Source of the DNA: Thermoanaerobacterium saccharolyticum
GTDB taxonomy: Bacteria > Bacillota > Thermoanaerobacteria > Thermoanaerobacterales > Thermoanaerobacteraceae
Assembly: GCF_000747665.1 (NCBI RefSeq)
Contig: NZ_BBKT01000001.1
Location: forward strand, 1-64,000
DNA length: 64,000 nucleotides
Direction: 5' to 3'
Shown here: in pieces, positions 8,680 to 16,737 of the stretch
Numbering within the stretch: the first letter of the stretch is position 1
Layout of the letters: each line of letters begins with the position of its first letter
The notes under the pieces: model-generated
What the model was told of the DNA's origin: nothing
What the model saw: the letters and a program-made list of their open reading frames with translations, nothing else
Databases searched by the model: none
Translations under genes and position numbers: made by a program

Positions 8680-9846
8680 ATGTACTATAATGCAGATTTA
8701 CACGTTCACATAGGAAGGACTAAAAATGGTAGACCTATTAAGATCACCGCTTCACCAAATCTAACGATTGAAAATATATTAGATAAATGTATCGAGAAAG
8801 GCATAGATATTGTAGGAATTGTTGATTGTGCCGCTCCAGAAATTTTAGATGAAATAGAGCAACTGCTTAAAACTGAATGTGGATTGTATGAAGAACTTGA
8901 AGGTGGTGGGATTTTATTTAAACAAAAGGTATCATTGCTGCTGGTAAGTGAAATAGAGGTTGGTGGTGAATTGCGTGGTTCACCGCATTTGTTGTGTTTT
9001 TTGAAAGATATAAAAACAATGAGGAAGTTTTCTAAAGCCTTATCTAAACATATTAATAATGTAAATTTAAGCACACAAAGATGCAGTTTAAATAGCGTGG
9101 AAATATTAAAAATTGCAAAAGACTTAGACGGATTTGTTGTACCTGCTCATATATTTACGCCATATAAAAGTTATTATGGAAATACCACGGATAGGTTAAA
9201 TTATATATTTAATGAACATTTTGAAGAAGTTAATGCTGTTGAACTTGGATTAAGCTCTGATACTTTTTTGGCAGATATGATAAGTGAATTAAGAGGTAAA
9301 ACTTTTTTAAGTAATTCCGATGCTCATTCGCTACAAAAAATTGGCAGAGAATTTAACGTATTTGACTTGTCTAAACCTGATTTTGCAAGCTTAAAAGCTG
9401 CATTAAACTCCATGAAAGGAGTCATAAGAAATTATGGACTAAATCCTGCATTAGGCAAATATCATAGGACATTCTGTCTTGATTGCAATAAAGTTGCTAA
9501 TGTAGATCCGCCTGCATATAAATGTACTTATTGCAATAGCAAGAATATAGTATTTGGGGTTTTAGACAGAATATATGAGATAAAAGATCAGGAGATGCTG
9601 CACCCACCATTTAGATCAGAATACGTATATCAGATCCCATTGGAATTTTTGCCTGGCATCGGTCCAAAAACAATTAAGAAGCTTACAAGAGAAGTTGGAA
9701 GCGAAATATACGTCACACATGAAGCGCCTTTTGAACAATTGAAAAATGCGGTAGGTGAAAAAATAGCAAAAAGTATCTTAGATGCAAGATATGGCAATCT
9801 AAAAATTGAAACAGGAGGTGGCGGTATCTACGGGAAAATAATTTGA
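8680..9846 (+). CDS. Endonuclease Q family PHP-domain protein
   Basis: A 388-residue protein with an N-terminal PHP phosphoesterase domain (ADLHVHIG, VPAHIFTP, FLSNSDAH), a central zinc-ribbon-like motif (CLDC...CTYC) and a C-terminal LPGIGPKTIKKL helix-hairpin-helix. This is the layout of endonuclease Q, which nicks DNA on the 5' side of deaminated or abasic bases in Thermococcales and some Bacillus. Metal ligands are visible in the PHP motifs. The AGGAG site precedes the ATG at 8680. Activity in this organism is inferred from the family. Confidence 0.85.
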   Translation: MYYNADLHVHIGRTKNGRPIKITASPNLTIENILDKCIEKGIDIVGIVDCAAPEILDEIEQLLKTECGLYEELEGGGILFKQKVSLLLVSEIEVGGELRGSPHLLCFLKDIKTMRKFSKALSKHINNVNLSTQRCSLNSVEILKIAKDLDGFVVPAHIFTPYKSYYGNTTDRLNYIFNEHFEEVNAVELGLSSDTFLADMISELRGKTFLSNSDAHSLQKIGREFNVFDLSKPDFASLKAALNSMKGVIRNYGLNPALGKYHRTFCLDCNKVANVDPPAYKCTYCNSKNIVFGVLDRIYEIKDQEMLHPPFRSEYVYQIPLEFLPGIGPKTIKKLTREVGSEIYVTHEAPFEQLKNAVGEKIAKSILDARYGNLKIETGGGGIYGKII

Positions 9847-9851
9847 GGTAG

Positions 9852-9880
9852 TCATAATGTCCTTCTCCATGGCATAAATT
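9852..9880 (+). promoter_or_regulatory. Candidate sigma-E promoter of spoIIM
   Basis: TCATAAT at 9852-9858, 14 bases, then CATAAATT at 9873-9880 resembles the Bacillus sigma-E consensus (KMATATT, 14-15 bases, CATACAMT) with about three mismatches. spoIIM is sigma-E dependent in Bacillus. A TATAAT at 9885-9890 is an alternative sigma-A -10. Confidence 0.4.
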
Positions 9881-9914
9881 AATATATAATTTGAGGCAGG
9901 AGGAGGACGTTGCC

Positions 9915-10541
9915 TTGAAATATTTAAAAGAAAAGACATCTAAACACATTAGAGACAATTCGATATTATATATCATTATTTTAATGTCATTTATGATTGG
10001 CATAGCATCTGGTTCTTTTACAATAAATACGTTAAATGATGTACAAAAAGAAAATATGATGAAATACATAAAAAATTTTTATGTAATAATTACTCAGATG
10101 AAAATAGTTCCAATTGAAATATTTAAACAATCTGTTTTAAATAATTTTGAAACGACGTTTGTATTGTGGCTTCTTGGAGCAACAATTATCGGAATTCCAT
10201 TCATATTTATTGTTATTGGCATAAGAGGATTTTTGTTAGGTTTTTCAGTTGGCTTTCTGATAAACCAATTGAAATACAAAGGAATTCTCTTTACGTTAGT
10301 TGCCATATTGCCTCAGAATATTCTTGTTTTAGTTTCATTATTTTTTATTTCGGCAACGGCCATCAATTTTTCGATGTATATATTAAAAAATCGAAGATTT
10401 AATATTAATGATTTATTTTCTCAGTTTGTGACATATACTTTGTTGGTTTATTTTGCATTTTCGCTGATGATAGTTAGCGGGGTATTTGAAGCATATATTA
10501 CACCTAAAATACTTTATTTTTTAAAAAATATTATACAATAG
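9915..10541 (+). CDS. spoIIM: Stage II sporulation protein M
   Basis: A 208-residue polytopic membrane protein of the SpoIIM family, part of the SpoIID-M-P engulfment machine that remodels septal peptidoglycan. Five hydrophobic segments are visible, for example YIIILMSFMIGIASGSF near the N-terminus and FIFIVIGIRGFLLGFSVGFL in the middle. GGAGGA at 9900-9906 is spaced about eight bases from the TTG at 9915; the frame is open back to a TTG at 9891 that overlaps the ribosome site. It sits between nudF/EndoQ and the xerD-like gene. Confidence 0.88.
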   Translation: MKYLKEKTSKHIRDNSILYIIILMSFMIGIASGSFTINTLNDVQKENMMKYIKNFYVIITQMKIVPIEIFKQSVLNNFETTFVLWLLGATIIGIPFIFIVIGIRGFLLGFSVGFLINQLKYKGILFTLVAILPQNILVLVSLFFISATAINFSMYILKNRRFNINDLFSQFVTYTLLVYFAFSLMIVSGVFEAYITPKILYFLKNIIQ

Positions 10542-10607
10542 GCAAGAAGGAAAAATAAAAAATATGTTGAATATAGAAATATAACTAAAATAATAGGGGT
10601 AATGTAG

Positions 10608-11474
10608 ATGGGAAGTATTGTACAAGCTTTTATTGACTTTTTAAAAAATGATAAAAAGCTAAGCGATAATACGATTGAATCTTATAAAAGAGATATAACA
10701 CAGTTTATGGGATACTTAAAAGAAAACAACATCGAATATTATGATGTTAATAAAATAACGATTATTAGCTATTTAAATTTTTTAAAACATAAAAATATGA
10801 CACAATCTACTATTTCTCGTCATTTATCATCCATAAAATCTTTTTACCAATACTTATTTATGAACAAGTTTATTGATAAAGAACCAGCATATACTTTAGA
10901 TGCACCAAAAATAGAGAAAAAGGTTCCTCTAACATTATCAGTAGAACAGGTTGACAAGCTTTTATCTCATGAATTCGAGAATAGTGAAAAGGGATTAAGG
11001 GATAAAGCGATATTAGAGGTCTTATATGCAACTGGGCTCAAAGTATCAGAGTTGATATCTCTGCGTGTAAAAGATGTAAATCTCAATTATGGGTATATTT
11101 ATTGCAAAAGTTCAAAGGAAAGATTTATACCAATTGGAGATTCAGCTTCAAATGCACTTCAAAACTACATCTCTGTAAGGAGAAAAATAGATCAAGATGA
11201 ATTCCTGTTTTTAAATTTAAGAGGTGAACCGTTAACTCGCCAGGGATGCTGGAAAATCATTAAAGAATATACCAATATAGTAAATCCGGGATTTGACATA
11301 ACGCCAAGCATATTGAGAAAATCTTTTGCGAAGCACATGTTGGAAAATGGAGCTGACATAAGAAGTGTGCAGGAAATTCTTGGATACAAATCTTTTAACC
11401 AAGGTGATTTGATTTCGCTGATTTCAAAGTCTAAAATAAAAGAAGTCTACAAAAAATCGCATCCAAGAGCTTAA
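10608..11474 (+). CDS. Degenerate XerD-type recombinase, probably inactive
   Basis: A 288-residue protein aligning end to end with XerD, including the SAM-like core-binding domain (about 1-88) and the C-terminal ending KSHPRA. Most catalytic positions are changed: the first Arg is Lys (ATGLKVSEL), the PHTLRH motif reads PSILRK (His lost, Arg kept), LGH is LGY, and the stretch that carries the nucleophile Tyr (usually TTQIYTHV) reads GDLISLIS with Ile at that position. The strand-turn Lys may remain (SKERFIPIG). It occupies the normal xerD position before dacF-spoIIA, so it looks like an orthologue that lost recombinase activity. No frame break explains the changes. Confidence 0.8.
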   Translation: MGSIVQAFIDFLKNDKKLSDNTIESYKRDITQFMGYLKENNIEYYDVNKITIISYLNFLKHKNMTQSTISRHLSSIKSFYQYLFMNKFIDKEPAYTLDAPKIEKKVPLTLSVEQVDKLLSHEFENSEKGLRDKAILEVLYATGLKVSELISLRVKDVNLNYGYIYCKSSKERFIPIGDSASNALQNYISVRRKIDQDEFLFLNLRGEPLTRQGCWKIIKEYTNIVNPGFDITPSILRKSFAKHMLENGADIRSVQEILGYKSFNQGDLISLISKSKIKEVYKKSHPRA

Positions 11475-11490
11475 AAATTTAAGAATAATA

Positions 11491-11528
11491 ATCCCTCCAT
11501 TAGAAAAAATAATTTTAAGAGGAGGGAT
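11491..11528 (+). promoter_or_regulatory. Hairpin sequestering the dacF ribosome site
   Basis: ATCCCTCC at 11491-11498 is the exact complement of GGAGGGAT at 11521-11528, which is the dacF Shine-Dalgarno. The 22-base loop is A-rich. In the mRNA this could mask the ribosome site. Chance pairing is possible. Confidence 0.4.
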
Positions 11529-11531
11529 AAA

Positions 11532-12687
11532 ATGTTGAAAAAAACATTATTATTTACATTAATATTTTCGCTTATATGTTCAGTGCTATTAGAAAATTTT
11601 GCATATGCTGATAATTTTAATCTCAAGTCAAAATCTGCAATTCTTATGGACGCTAATACAGGTAAAGTTCTATATGAAAAAAATAGCCATGAAGAGCTAC
11701 CTCCTGCCAGTGTTACAAAAGTAATGACTATGCTTTTGGTTATGGAAGCATTGGATTCTGGTAAAATCAAGACTACTGACAAAGTTGTGACAAGCGAGCA
11801 TGCTTATGATATGGGTGGTACACAAATTTATTTAGAGGTCGGCGAAGAAATGACAGTGGATGATTTATTGAAATCTGTCGCGATGAATTCTGCAAATGAC
11901 GCTTCAGTCGCATTGGCTGAATATATTTCGGGCAGTGAGGAAAAATTTGTGGAAGAAATGAACAAAAGAGCTAAAGAGTTGGGCGCCAAAAATACAAATT
12001 TTAAGAATGCATCAGGCTTACCTGAAGAGGGACACTATACTTCCGTTTATGATATGGCGCTAATATCCAGAGAACTTGTTAAACATAAAAATATATTTAA
12101 ATATTTAACTAATAAAATTGATTCTGTTAGAAATGGAAAGTTTAGTTTAGCTAATACCAATAAGCTCCTTTGGAACTATCAAGGCGCAGATGGAATAAAA
12201 ACAGGCTCTACTTCAGAAGCGTTGTATTGTTTATCTGCAACCGCCAAAAGAGGCGATACAAGATTTATAGCAGTGGTATTTGGAGCACCAGATTCCGCTA
12301 CTCGATTTAAAGAAGCTTCAAAATTATTAGATTATGGCTTTGCTAATTTTGAAACAAAAAAAAGTTGTTGAAGCAGGCAAAGTATATGGAAACATAAAAG
12401 TTTTAAAAGGTCAACAAGATTACGTAAATGCTATTTCCAAAAATGATGAATATATTTTATTGAAAAAAGGTGAATCAAAAAATATAAAGCAAATAGTAAG
12501 CTTAAATAAATATGTCGATGCGCCTGTGAAAGCCGGTTCAGAAATAGGAACAGTAAAAATATATAACGGGAATAATCTGATAAAGACAGTATCGTTAAAA
12601 GCTGATAAAAATGTAAAAAGAACAAATTTAATAAATGCTTTTGAAAAAATCTATAAATCATGGATAAAAAATACTAAAAGCTTATAA
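11532..12687 (+). CDS. dacF: D-alanyl-D-alanine carboxypeptidase DacF, apparent frameshift
   Basis: A penicillin-binding D,D-carboxypeptidase (S11 family) that trims the terminal D-Ala of peptidoglycan stem peptides. It has a signal peptide ending near ENFAYA, the SXXK motif SVTK, the SXN motif SAN and KTGST, then a C-terminal beta-rich domain. The frame breaks at the A8 run 12356-12363; removing one A joins FANFETKK to VVEAGKVYGN and gives 384 residues. In Bacillus dacF is the gene before spoIIAA, exactly as here, and is expressed in the forespore. The start ATG at 11532 follows GGAGGG, which may be sequestered in a hairpin. Confidence 0.92.
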
Positions 12688-12703
12688 GCTTTTAGTATTT
12701 TTT
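12669..12703 (+). terminator. Terminator overlapping the end of dacF
   Basis: AAATACTAAAAGCTT pairs with AAGCTTTTAGTATTT and runs into TTT. The stop codon of dacF lies inside the hairpin. Confidence 0.75.
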
Positions 12704-12734
12704 AAAAATTTTTATAGAAAAAAATTACAAATAA

Positions 12735-12761
12735 GGAGGAAATTGAGTTATGATGTAGAAT
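12735..12761 (+). promoter_or_regulatory. Sigma-H-type promoter of spoIIA
   Basis: GGAGGAAAT at 12735-12743 matches RWAGGANNT with one mismatch. After 13 bases AGAAT at 12757-12761 matches HGAAT. The spacing is identical to the spo0A promoter in this window. TGTAGAA at 12755-12760 also resembles a Spo0A box (TGTCGAA). Confidence 0.7.
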
Positions 12762-12783
12762 AATATATTATGGAGGGATGAAT

Positions 12784-13128
12784 ATGGGAATAAAATTTGT
12801 AGAAAAAAATGACACCTTAATAGTAAAGATAAAAGGGGAATTAGATCATCATACATCGGATATTTTTAAAGATGCTATAAATACTGAATACCAGAAAGGA
12901 TTTAAAAATATTATATTGGATTTTGAAAAATTGAATTTTATGGATAGTTCCGGCATTGGAATGATTCTTGGAAGGTATAAAATGGCTAAAGATAATGGCG
13001 GCAAATTGGCAATTGTAGGTGCTAATTCTCAACTTTTAAAAGTCATTGAATTATCAGGAATTTTAAGGATAATAAATTGCTATGATACAATAGAAGAAGC
13101 TATCAAAAACATGCAAAGGGGGATATAA
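12784..13128 (+). CDS. spoIIAA: Anti-sigma F factor antagonist SpoIIAA
   Basis: A 114-residue STAS-domain protein that, when dephosphorylated by SpoIIE, frees sigma-F from SpoIIAB. The phosphorylated serine lies in FMDSSGIGMILGRYK, which is diagnostic. GGAGGG at 12772-12777 abuts the ATG at 12778 but is six bases from the ATG at 12784, so the second is preferred. It is the first gene of a tight three-gene operon behind a sigma-H-type promoter. Confidence 0.96.
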   Translation: MGIKFVEKNDTLIVKIKGELDHHTSDIFKDAINTEYQKGFKNIILDFEKLNFMDSSGIGMILGRYKMAKDNGGKLAIVGANSQLLKVIELSGILRIINCYDTIEEAIKNMQRGI

Positions 13129-13560
13129 ATGAGTTATTCAAATAAAATGGAGTTAAAATTTTTAAGCAAGTCTCAAAATGAGTCTTTTGCACGGACCGTT
13201 ATTGCTGCTTTTGCAGCTCAATTAGATCCAACTGTAGAAGAAATAGCAGATATCAAGACAGCGGTGTCTGAAGCTGTTACAAATTCCATAATTCACGGTT
13301 ATGAAGGCAAAATCGATTATATAATATTAAAAGCACAGATAGAAGGTAACAAGTTAACAGTCGAAGTTATTGACAATGGTGTTGGGATAGAGGACATTGA
13401 AAAAGCTATGGAACCTTTATATACCACAAAACCTGATGAAGATAGATCAGGAATGGGTTTTACTGTGATGCAGACTTTTATGGATGAATTGGTTGTTGAA
13501 TCTGAAAAAGGAAAAGGTACTAAGGTTAGAATGACCAAATACATCAATTCAGGTAAATGA
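13129..13560 (+). CDS. spoIIAB: Anti-sigma F factor / kinase SpoIIAB
   Basis: A 143-residue GHKL-type kinase that binds sigma-F and phosphorylates SpoIIAA. The N box reads [12 protein letters not shown], the G1 box [10 protein letters not shown] and the G2 region [16 protein letters not shown], with ATP-lid TTKPDED between. It begins directly after the spoIIAA stop with AAGGGGG as ribosome site, and sigF follows after nine bases. Confidence 0.96.
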   Translation: MSYSNKMELKFLSKSQNESFARTVIAAFAAQLDPTVEEIADIKTAVSEAVTNSIIHGYEGKIDYIILKAQIEGNKLTVEVIDNGVGIEDIEKAMEPLYTTKPDEDRSGMGFTVMQTFMDELVVESEKGKGTKVRMTKYINSGK

Positions 13561-13569
13561 GGTGCTGCT

Positions 13570-14313
13570 ATGATTGATAAAGATAATGAAAGGAATGAAG
13601 ATGTAAATGAACTTATAAGAAAATCTAAAAATAATGATAAATCTTCAATGGAGAAATTGCTGAAAGAAAATAGCGGCCTTATTTGGAGCATAGTGAAGAA
13701 ATTTTCTTACAGAGGATATGAGGCGGAAGATCTTTATCAGATCGGATGTATAGGATTTGTAAAAGCCATTAATAAGTTTGATGAATCCTATAATGTGAAA
13801 TTATCCACGTATGCAGTGCCAATTATAATAGGCGAAATAAAAAGGTTTTTGAGAGATGATGGACTTATCAAAGTTAGCCGGTCATTAAAAGAATTGTCAA
13901 ATAAAGCTTATTTTATGAAAGACAAATTGGAAAAGGAATTAAATAGAGAACCAACAATTCAAGAAATTGCTTCAAAACTTAATGTTTCGGCAGAAGAAGT
14001 TGCAATGGCATTTGAATCTACCGCCACTGCTGAATATTTATATGATAATTCCAATCATAATGAGGATGACAATTTGCTTTTGATAGAAAAAATAGGGATC
14101 GAAGAGCAGGAATACGAAATTGAAGATAAGTTGGCTTTAAGAATGGTTTTAAAAAATTTAAATTCTCGCGAAAGGCAAATAATTGTTTTGCGATATTTTA
14201 AAGACATGACGCAGACAGAAGTATCGAAAATCCTAGGCATATCTCAAGTGCAAGTATCAAGAATTGAAAAAAAGGTTTTGAAAAAACTAAAAGAACAGTT
14301 GCAAGAAGTGTAA
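13570..14313 (+). CDS. sigF: RNA polymerase sigma-F factor
   Basis: A 247-residue sigma-70 family factor of the sporulation group. Region 2 reads YEAEDLYQIGCIGFVKAINKF and KLSTYAVPIIIGEIKRFLRD, region 3 IKVSRSLKEL, and region 4 ends in TQTEVSKILGISQVQVSRIE. It directs the first forespore-specific transcription. Its place as third gene of the spoIIA operon, next to dacF and followed by spoVA genes, fixes the identity as sigma-F rather than sigma-G. A terminator follows. Confidence 0.96.
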   Translation: MIDKDNERNEDVNELIRKSKNNDKSSMEKLLKENSGLIWSIVKKFSYRGYEAEDLYQIGCIGFVKAINKFDESYNVKLSTYAVPIIIGEIKRFLRDDGLIKVSRSLKELSNKAYFMKDKLEKELNREPTIQEIASKLNVSAEEVAMAFESTATAEYLYDNSNHNEDDNLLLIEKIGIEEQEYEIEDKLALRMVLKNLNSRERQIIVLRYFKDMTQTEVSKILGISQVQVSRIEKKVLKKLKEQLQEV

Positions 14314-14333
14314 AGTTATTTGCACTTCTTTTT
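14303..14333 (+). terminator. Terminator after sigF
   Basis: AGAAGTG at 14304-14310 pairs with CACTTCT at 14323-14329, followed by TTTT. The stem includes the sigF stop region. Confidence 0.7.
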
Positions 14334-14362
14334 GTATGAAAAAAACATATTGTCACATAATA
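14334..14362 (+). promoter_or_regulatory. Candidate sigma-F/sigma-G promoter of the spoVA cluster
   Basis: GTATG at 14334-14338 fits the -35 GNATR, and CATAATA at 14356-14362 fits the -10 CATNNTA with 17 bases between. The spoVA operon is sigma-G dependent in Bacillus. It lies 23 bases before the first ORF of the cluster. Confidence 0.5.
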
Positions 14363-14384
14363 TTACTGTACCGAGGTGTTACAA

Positions 14385-14519
14385 ATGAGAAAGCTTATTA
14401 TAATTTTTTCAATAATTATATTTACTTTATCTGCTATTTACTTTTTAAAATTTAGTGTCAAAAAAATACCAGATAGTGCTATACTTGTTTATTTAAAGGA
14501 GGAATTAAAATGGCTGTAG
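14385..14519 (+). CDS. Small single-span membrane protein, unknown
   Basis: A 44-codon ORF starting MRKLIIIFSIIIFTLSAIYF, so one N-terminal membrane segment with a short charged tail (VKKIPDSAILVYLKEELKWL). GAGGTG lies seven bases before the ATG. Its last ten bases overlap the dodecin start and contain that gene's GGAGG. I recognise no family. The clean ribosome site and the sporulation-type promoter upstream argue that it is translated. Confidence 0.5.
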   Translation: MRKLIIIFSIIIFTLSAIYFLKFSVKKIPDSAILVYLKEELKWL

Positions 14520-14713
14520 TTAAAATTTTAAATGTCGTTGGAGATTCTACTAAAAGCTGGGATGATGCTATACAAAATGCTGTTGCAGAAGCTGCAAAAA
14601 CTGTAAACAATATATCTGGGATAGAAGTGTTAAACCAGACTGCCAACGTAAAAGACGGTAAAATTGTCGAATATAAAGCAAATATTCAGATAGCATTTAG
14701 AGTAGACAGATAA
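14510..14713 (+). CDS. Dodecin family flavin-binding protein
   Basis: A 67-residue protein matching the dodecin family (VVKILNVVGDSTKSWDDAIQ, VLNQTANVKDGKIVEYKANI). Dodecins form dodecameric shells that bind flavin or related cofactors and are thought to store or buffer them. AAAGGAGG precedes the ATG. Its place between sigF and spoVAC suggests forespore expression, which is an inference from context. Confidence 0.85.
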   Translation: MAVVKILNVVGDSTKSWDDAIQNAVAEAAKTVNNISGIEVLNQTANVKDGKIVEYKANIQIAFRVDR

Positions 14714-14715
14714 AA

Positions 14716-14740
14716 AGTGGGCAACCATAAGGTGCCCACT
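14716..14740 (+). repeat. Intercistronic hairpin between dodecin and spoVAC
   Basis: AGTGGGCA at 14716-14723 pairs with TGCCCACT at 14733-14740 around a nine-base loop. No T run follows, so it is more likely an mRNA-stabilising or attenuating hairpin than a strong terminator. Confidence 0.6.
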
Positions 14741-14766
14741 GTAGATCAATTTATGGAGGTATTGAA

Positions 14767-15216
14767 ATGGAAAAAGATATAAAGAAGCAACAAGAATACA
14801 AAGATATTGCGCAAAAATATGAACCAAAGCCCACTCTTTTGAAAAATGTTTTATGGGCTTTTGTGGTAGGTGGGTTAATCTGCGATGTCGGTCAATTTTT
14901 TTTAAATTTGTTTGTAAAGCGCGGAATGACTCCTGAACAAGCTGGAACTCCTGTTGCAATTATAATGGTTTTTTTAGGTTCATTTTTAACTGGAATTGGT
15001 ATTTACGATGATATTGGACGTTTTGCAGGAGCTGGCTCTGTTGTCCCGATAACTGGTTTTGCAAATTCTATTGTTTCACCAGCTATGGAGTTTAAGAGAG
15101 AAGGATTTGTATTTGGAGTGGCTTCGAGGATGTTTAACATTGCAGGGCCAGTTATAGTTTATGGTGTTGGTACTTCTATTATCGTAGGGCTTATATACTA
15201 TTTTTTAAAAGGGTGA
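14767..15216 (+). CDS. spoVAC: Stage V sporulation protein AC
   Basis: A 149-residue inner-membrane protein of the SpoVA channel, which moves dipicolinic acid into the forespore and out during germination. Hydrophobic segments include NVLWAFVVGGLICDVGQFFL and VGTSIIVGLIYYFL; FAGAGSVVPITGFANS is typical of the family. GGAGG precedes the ATG. Four bases of its 3' end overlap the in-frame upstream extension of spoVAD. Confidence 0.94.
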   Translation: MEKDIKKQQEYKDIAQKYEPKPTLLKNVLWAFVVGGLICDVGQFFLNLFVKRGMTPEQAGTPVAIIMVFLGSFLTGIGIYDDIGRFAGAGSVVPITGFANSIVSPAMEFKREGFVFGVASRMFNIAGPVIVYGVGTSIIVGLIYYFLKG

Positions 15217-15221
15217 TTACT

Positions 15222-16235
15222 ATGGCAATAAAAAAAATCGGATCGCAAACTGTGAAATTTGCAAATCCACCTTCTATTATATCGTCTGGCACAATAGTTG
15301 GACCAAAAGAAGGGCAAGGACCTTTAAAAGATTATTTTGACATGATTTTGACTGATGATACTTATGGTGAAAAAAGTTGGGAAAAAGCTGAATGTAAAAT
15401 GTTTCAGGATTCTGTAAACTTAGCGCTTAAAAAAGCAAGTTTAAATATTTCAGATATTGATTATTTGATAGGAGGAGATCTTTTAAACCAAATAATTACT
15501 TCTAGTTTTGCTGCCAGGCAATTTAATGTGCCTACGTTTGGATTATATGGAGCTTGTTCAACAATGGCTGAAGGATTGTCGATAGCTTCTATGCTAATAG
15601 ATGGAGGATTTGCAGATTATATTGTTGTTACAACATCTAGTCATTTTTCTACTGCTGAAAGACAATACAGATTTCCACTAGAGCAAGGTGTCCAAAGGCC
15701 ATTCACATCCCAGTGGACGGTTACAGGATCTGGTTCATCAGTGTTGTCATCCAATGGCACAGGTCCATATATAACACATGTTACCACCGGGAAAGTTGTT
15801 GATTTGGGAATGAAAGACGCAAACAACATGGGTGCTGCTATGGCACCTGCTGCAGCAGATACAATTTTGACACATTTTAATGATACTGGTTTTACAATAG
15901 ACGATTATGATTTGATAATAACTGGAGATATGGCGAGGGTTGGAAAAAGTATCTTAATGGAGTTGCTTAGAAAAGAATACATGAATATTGAAGATAAATA
16001 CAAAGATTGCGGAATAGAAATATATGATGAGTCACAAGATGTACATTCCGGCGGAAGTGGAGCAGGATGTTCTGCAGTAGTTTTAAATGGTTGGTTACTT
16101 CAACAGATAAAAAGTGGAATTTACAATAGGGTTTTATTTATCGCTACAGGGGCTTTGCTATCACCAACAAGTACGCAACAAGGTGAGTCAATACCAGGTA
16201 TAGCACATGCAGTCACAATTTCAAATTACGCGTAG
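15222..16235 (+). CDS. spoVAD: Stage V sporulation protein AD
   Basis: A 337-residue protein with a thiolase-like fold (GLYGACSTMAEGLSIASMLI, SSHFSTAERQYRFPLE, DVHSGGSGAGCSAVVLNGWL) that binds dipicolinic acid as part of the SpoVA complex. A GTG at 15213 is also in frame; I prefer the ATG at 15222 because the family begins close to KKIGSQTVKF. It lies between spoVAC and spoVAE, as in all three-gene spoVA clusters. Confidence 0.95.
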   Translation: MAIKKIGSQTVKFANPPSIISSGTIVGPKEGQGPLKDYFDMILTDDTYGEKSWEKAECKMFQDSVNLALKKASLNISDIDYLIGGDLLNQIITSSFAARQFNVPTFGLYGACSTMAEGLSIASMLIDGGFADYIVVTTSSHFSTAERQYRFPLEQGVQRPFTSQWTVTGSGSSVLSSNGTGPYITHVTTGKVVDLGMKDANNMGAAMAPAAADTILTHFNDTGFTIDDYDLIITGDMARVGKSILMELLRKEYMNIEDKYKDCGIEIYDESQDVHSGGSGAGCSAVVLNGWLLQQIKSGIYNRVLFIATGALLSPTSTQQGESIPGIAHAVTISNYA

Positions 16236-16250
16236 AGGAGGTTGATACAA

Positions 16251-16607
16251 TTGGATTATTTACGGGCTTTTCTTGTAGGCGGAATAATTTGCGTGATTGC
16301 TCAAATATTAATGGATAAAACAAAGCTTACACCTGCGAGAATTTTAGTTTTGTATGTTACAGTAGGAGCTATATTAGGTGGTATAGGAATATACAAGAAA
16401 ATAATAGATTTTGGAGGAGCTGGTGCCACTGTTCCACTTCTTGGTTTTGGAAATTCTTTAGCACAAGGGGCAATCAAGGCAGTAAAAAAAGATGGCATTA
16501 CTGGTGCTTTTACAGGTGGTTTGACGGCAACAGCAGGTGGTATTGCTGCAGCGATTTTTTTTGGTTATTTGTTTTCTATAATATTTAACCCTCGTACTAA
16601 AAAATAA
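16251..16607 (+). CDS. spoVAE: Stage V sporulation protein AE
   Basis: About 118 residues, four hydrophobic segments, and the SpoVAC-like signature FGGAGATVPLLGFGNSLAQG. It is the third membrane component of the SpoVA dipicolinate channel. GAGGAGG at 16235-16241 is nine bases from the TTG at 16251; the in-frame TTG at 16242 is too close. An eight T run at 16556-16563 in this gene is intact. Confidence 0.93.
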   Translation: MDYLRAFLVGGIICVIAQILMDKTKLTPARILVLYVTVGAILGGIGIYKKIIDFGGAGATVPLLGFGNSLAQGAIKAVKKDGITGAFTGGLTATAGGIAAAIFFGYLFSIIFNPRTKK

Positions 16608-16617
16608 TATTTATAGA

Positions 16618-16652
16618 AAAGCATAATTCGTGGGATTATGCTTATTTTTTTG
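16618..16652 (+). terminator. Terminator after spoVAE
   Basis: AAGCATAAT pairs with ATTATGCTT around TCGTGGG, followed by ATTTTTTT. It ends the spoVA transcript. Confidence 0.85.
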
Positions 16653-16737
16653 TACAAATATGATATAATAATTAAAGCATATTAGCAAGAAAGAGGGAGT
16701 TTTTATAGATAGAGATATACTTTTAATTTTAAAAGAT

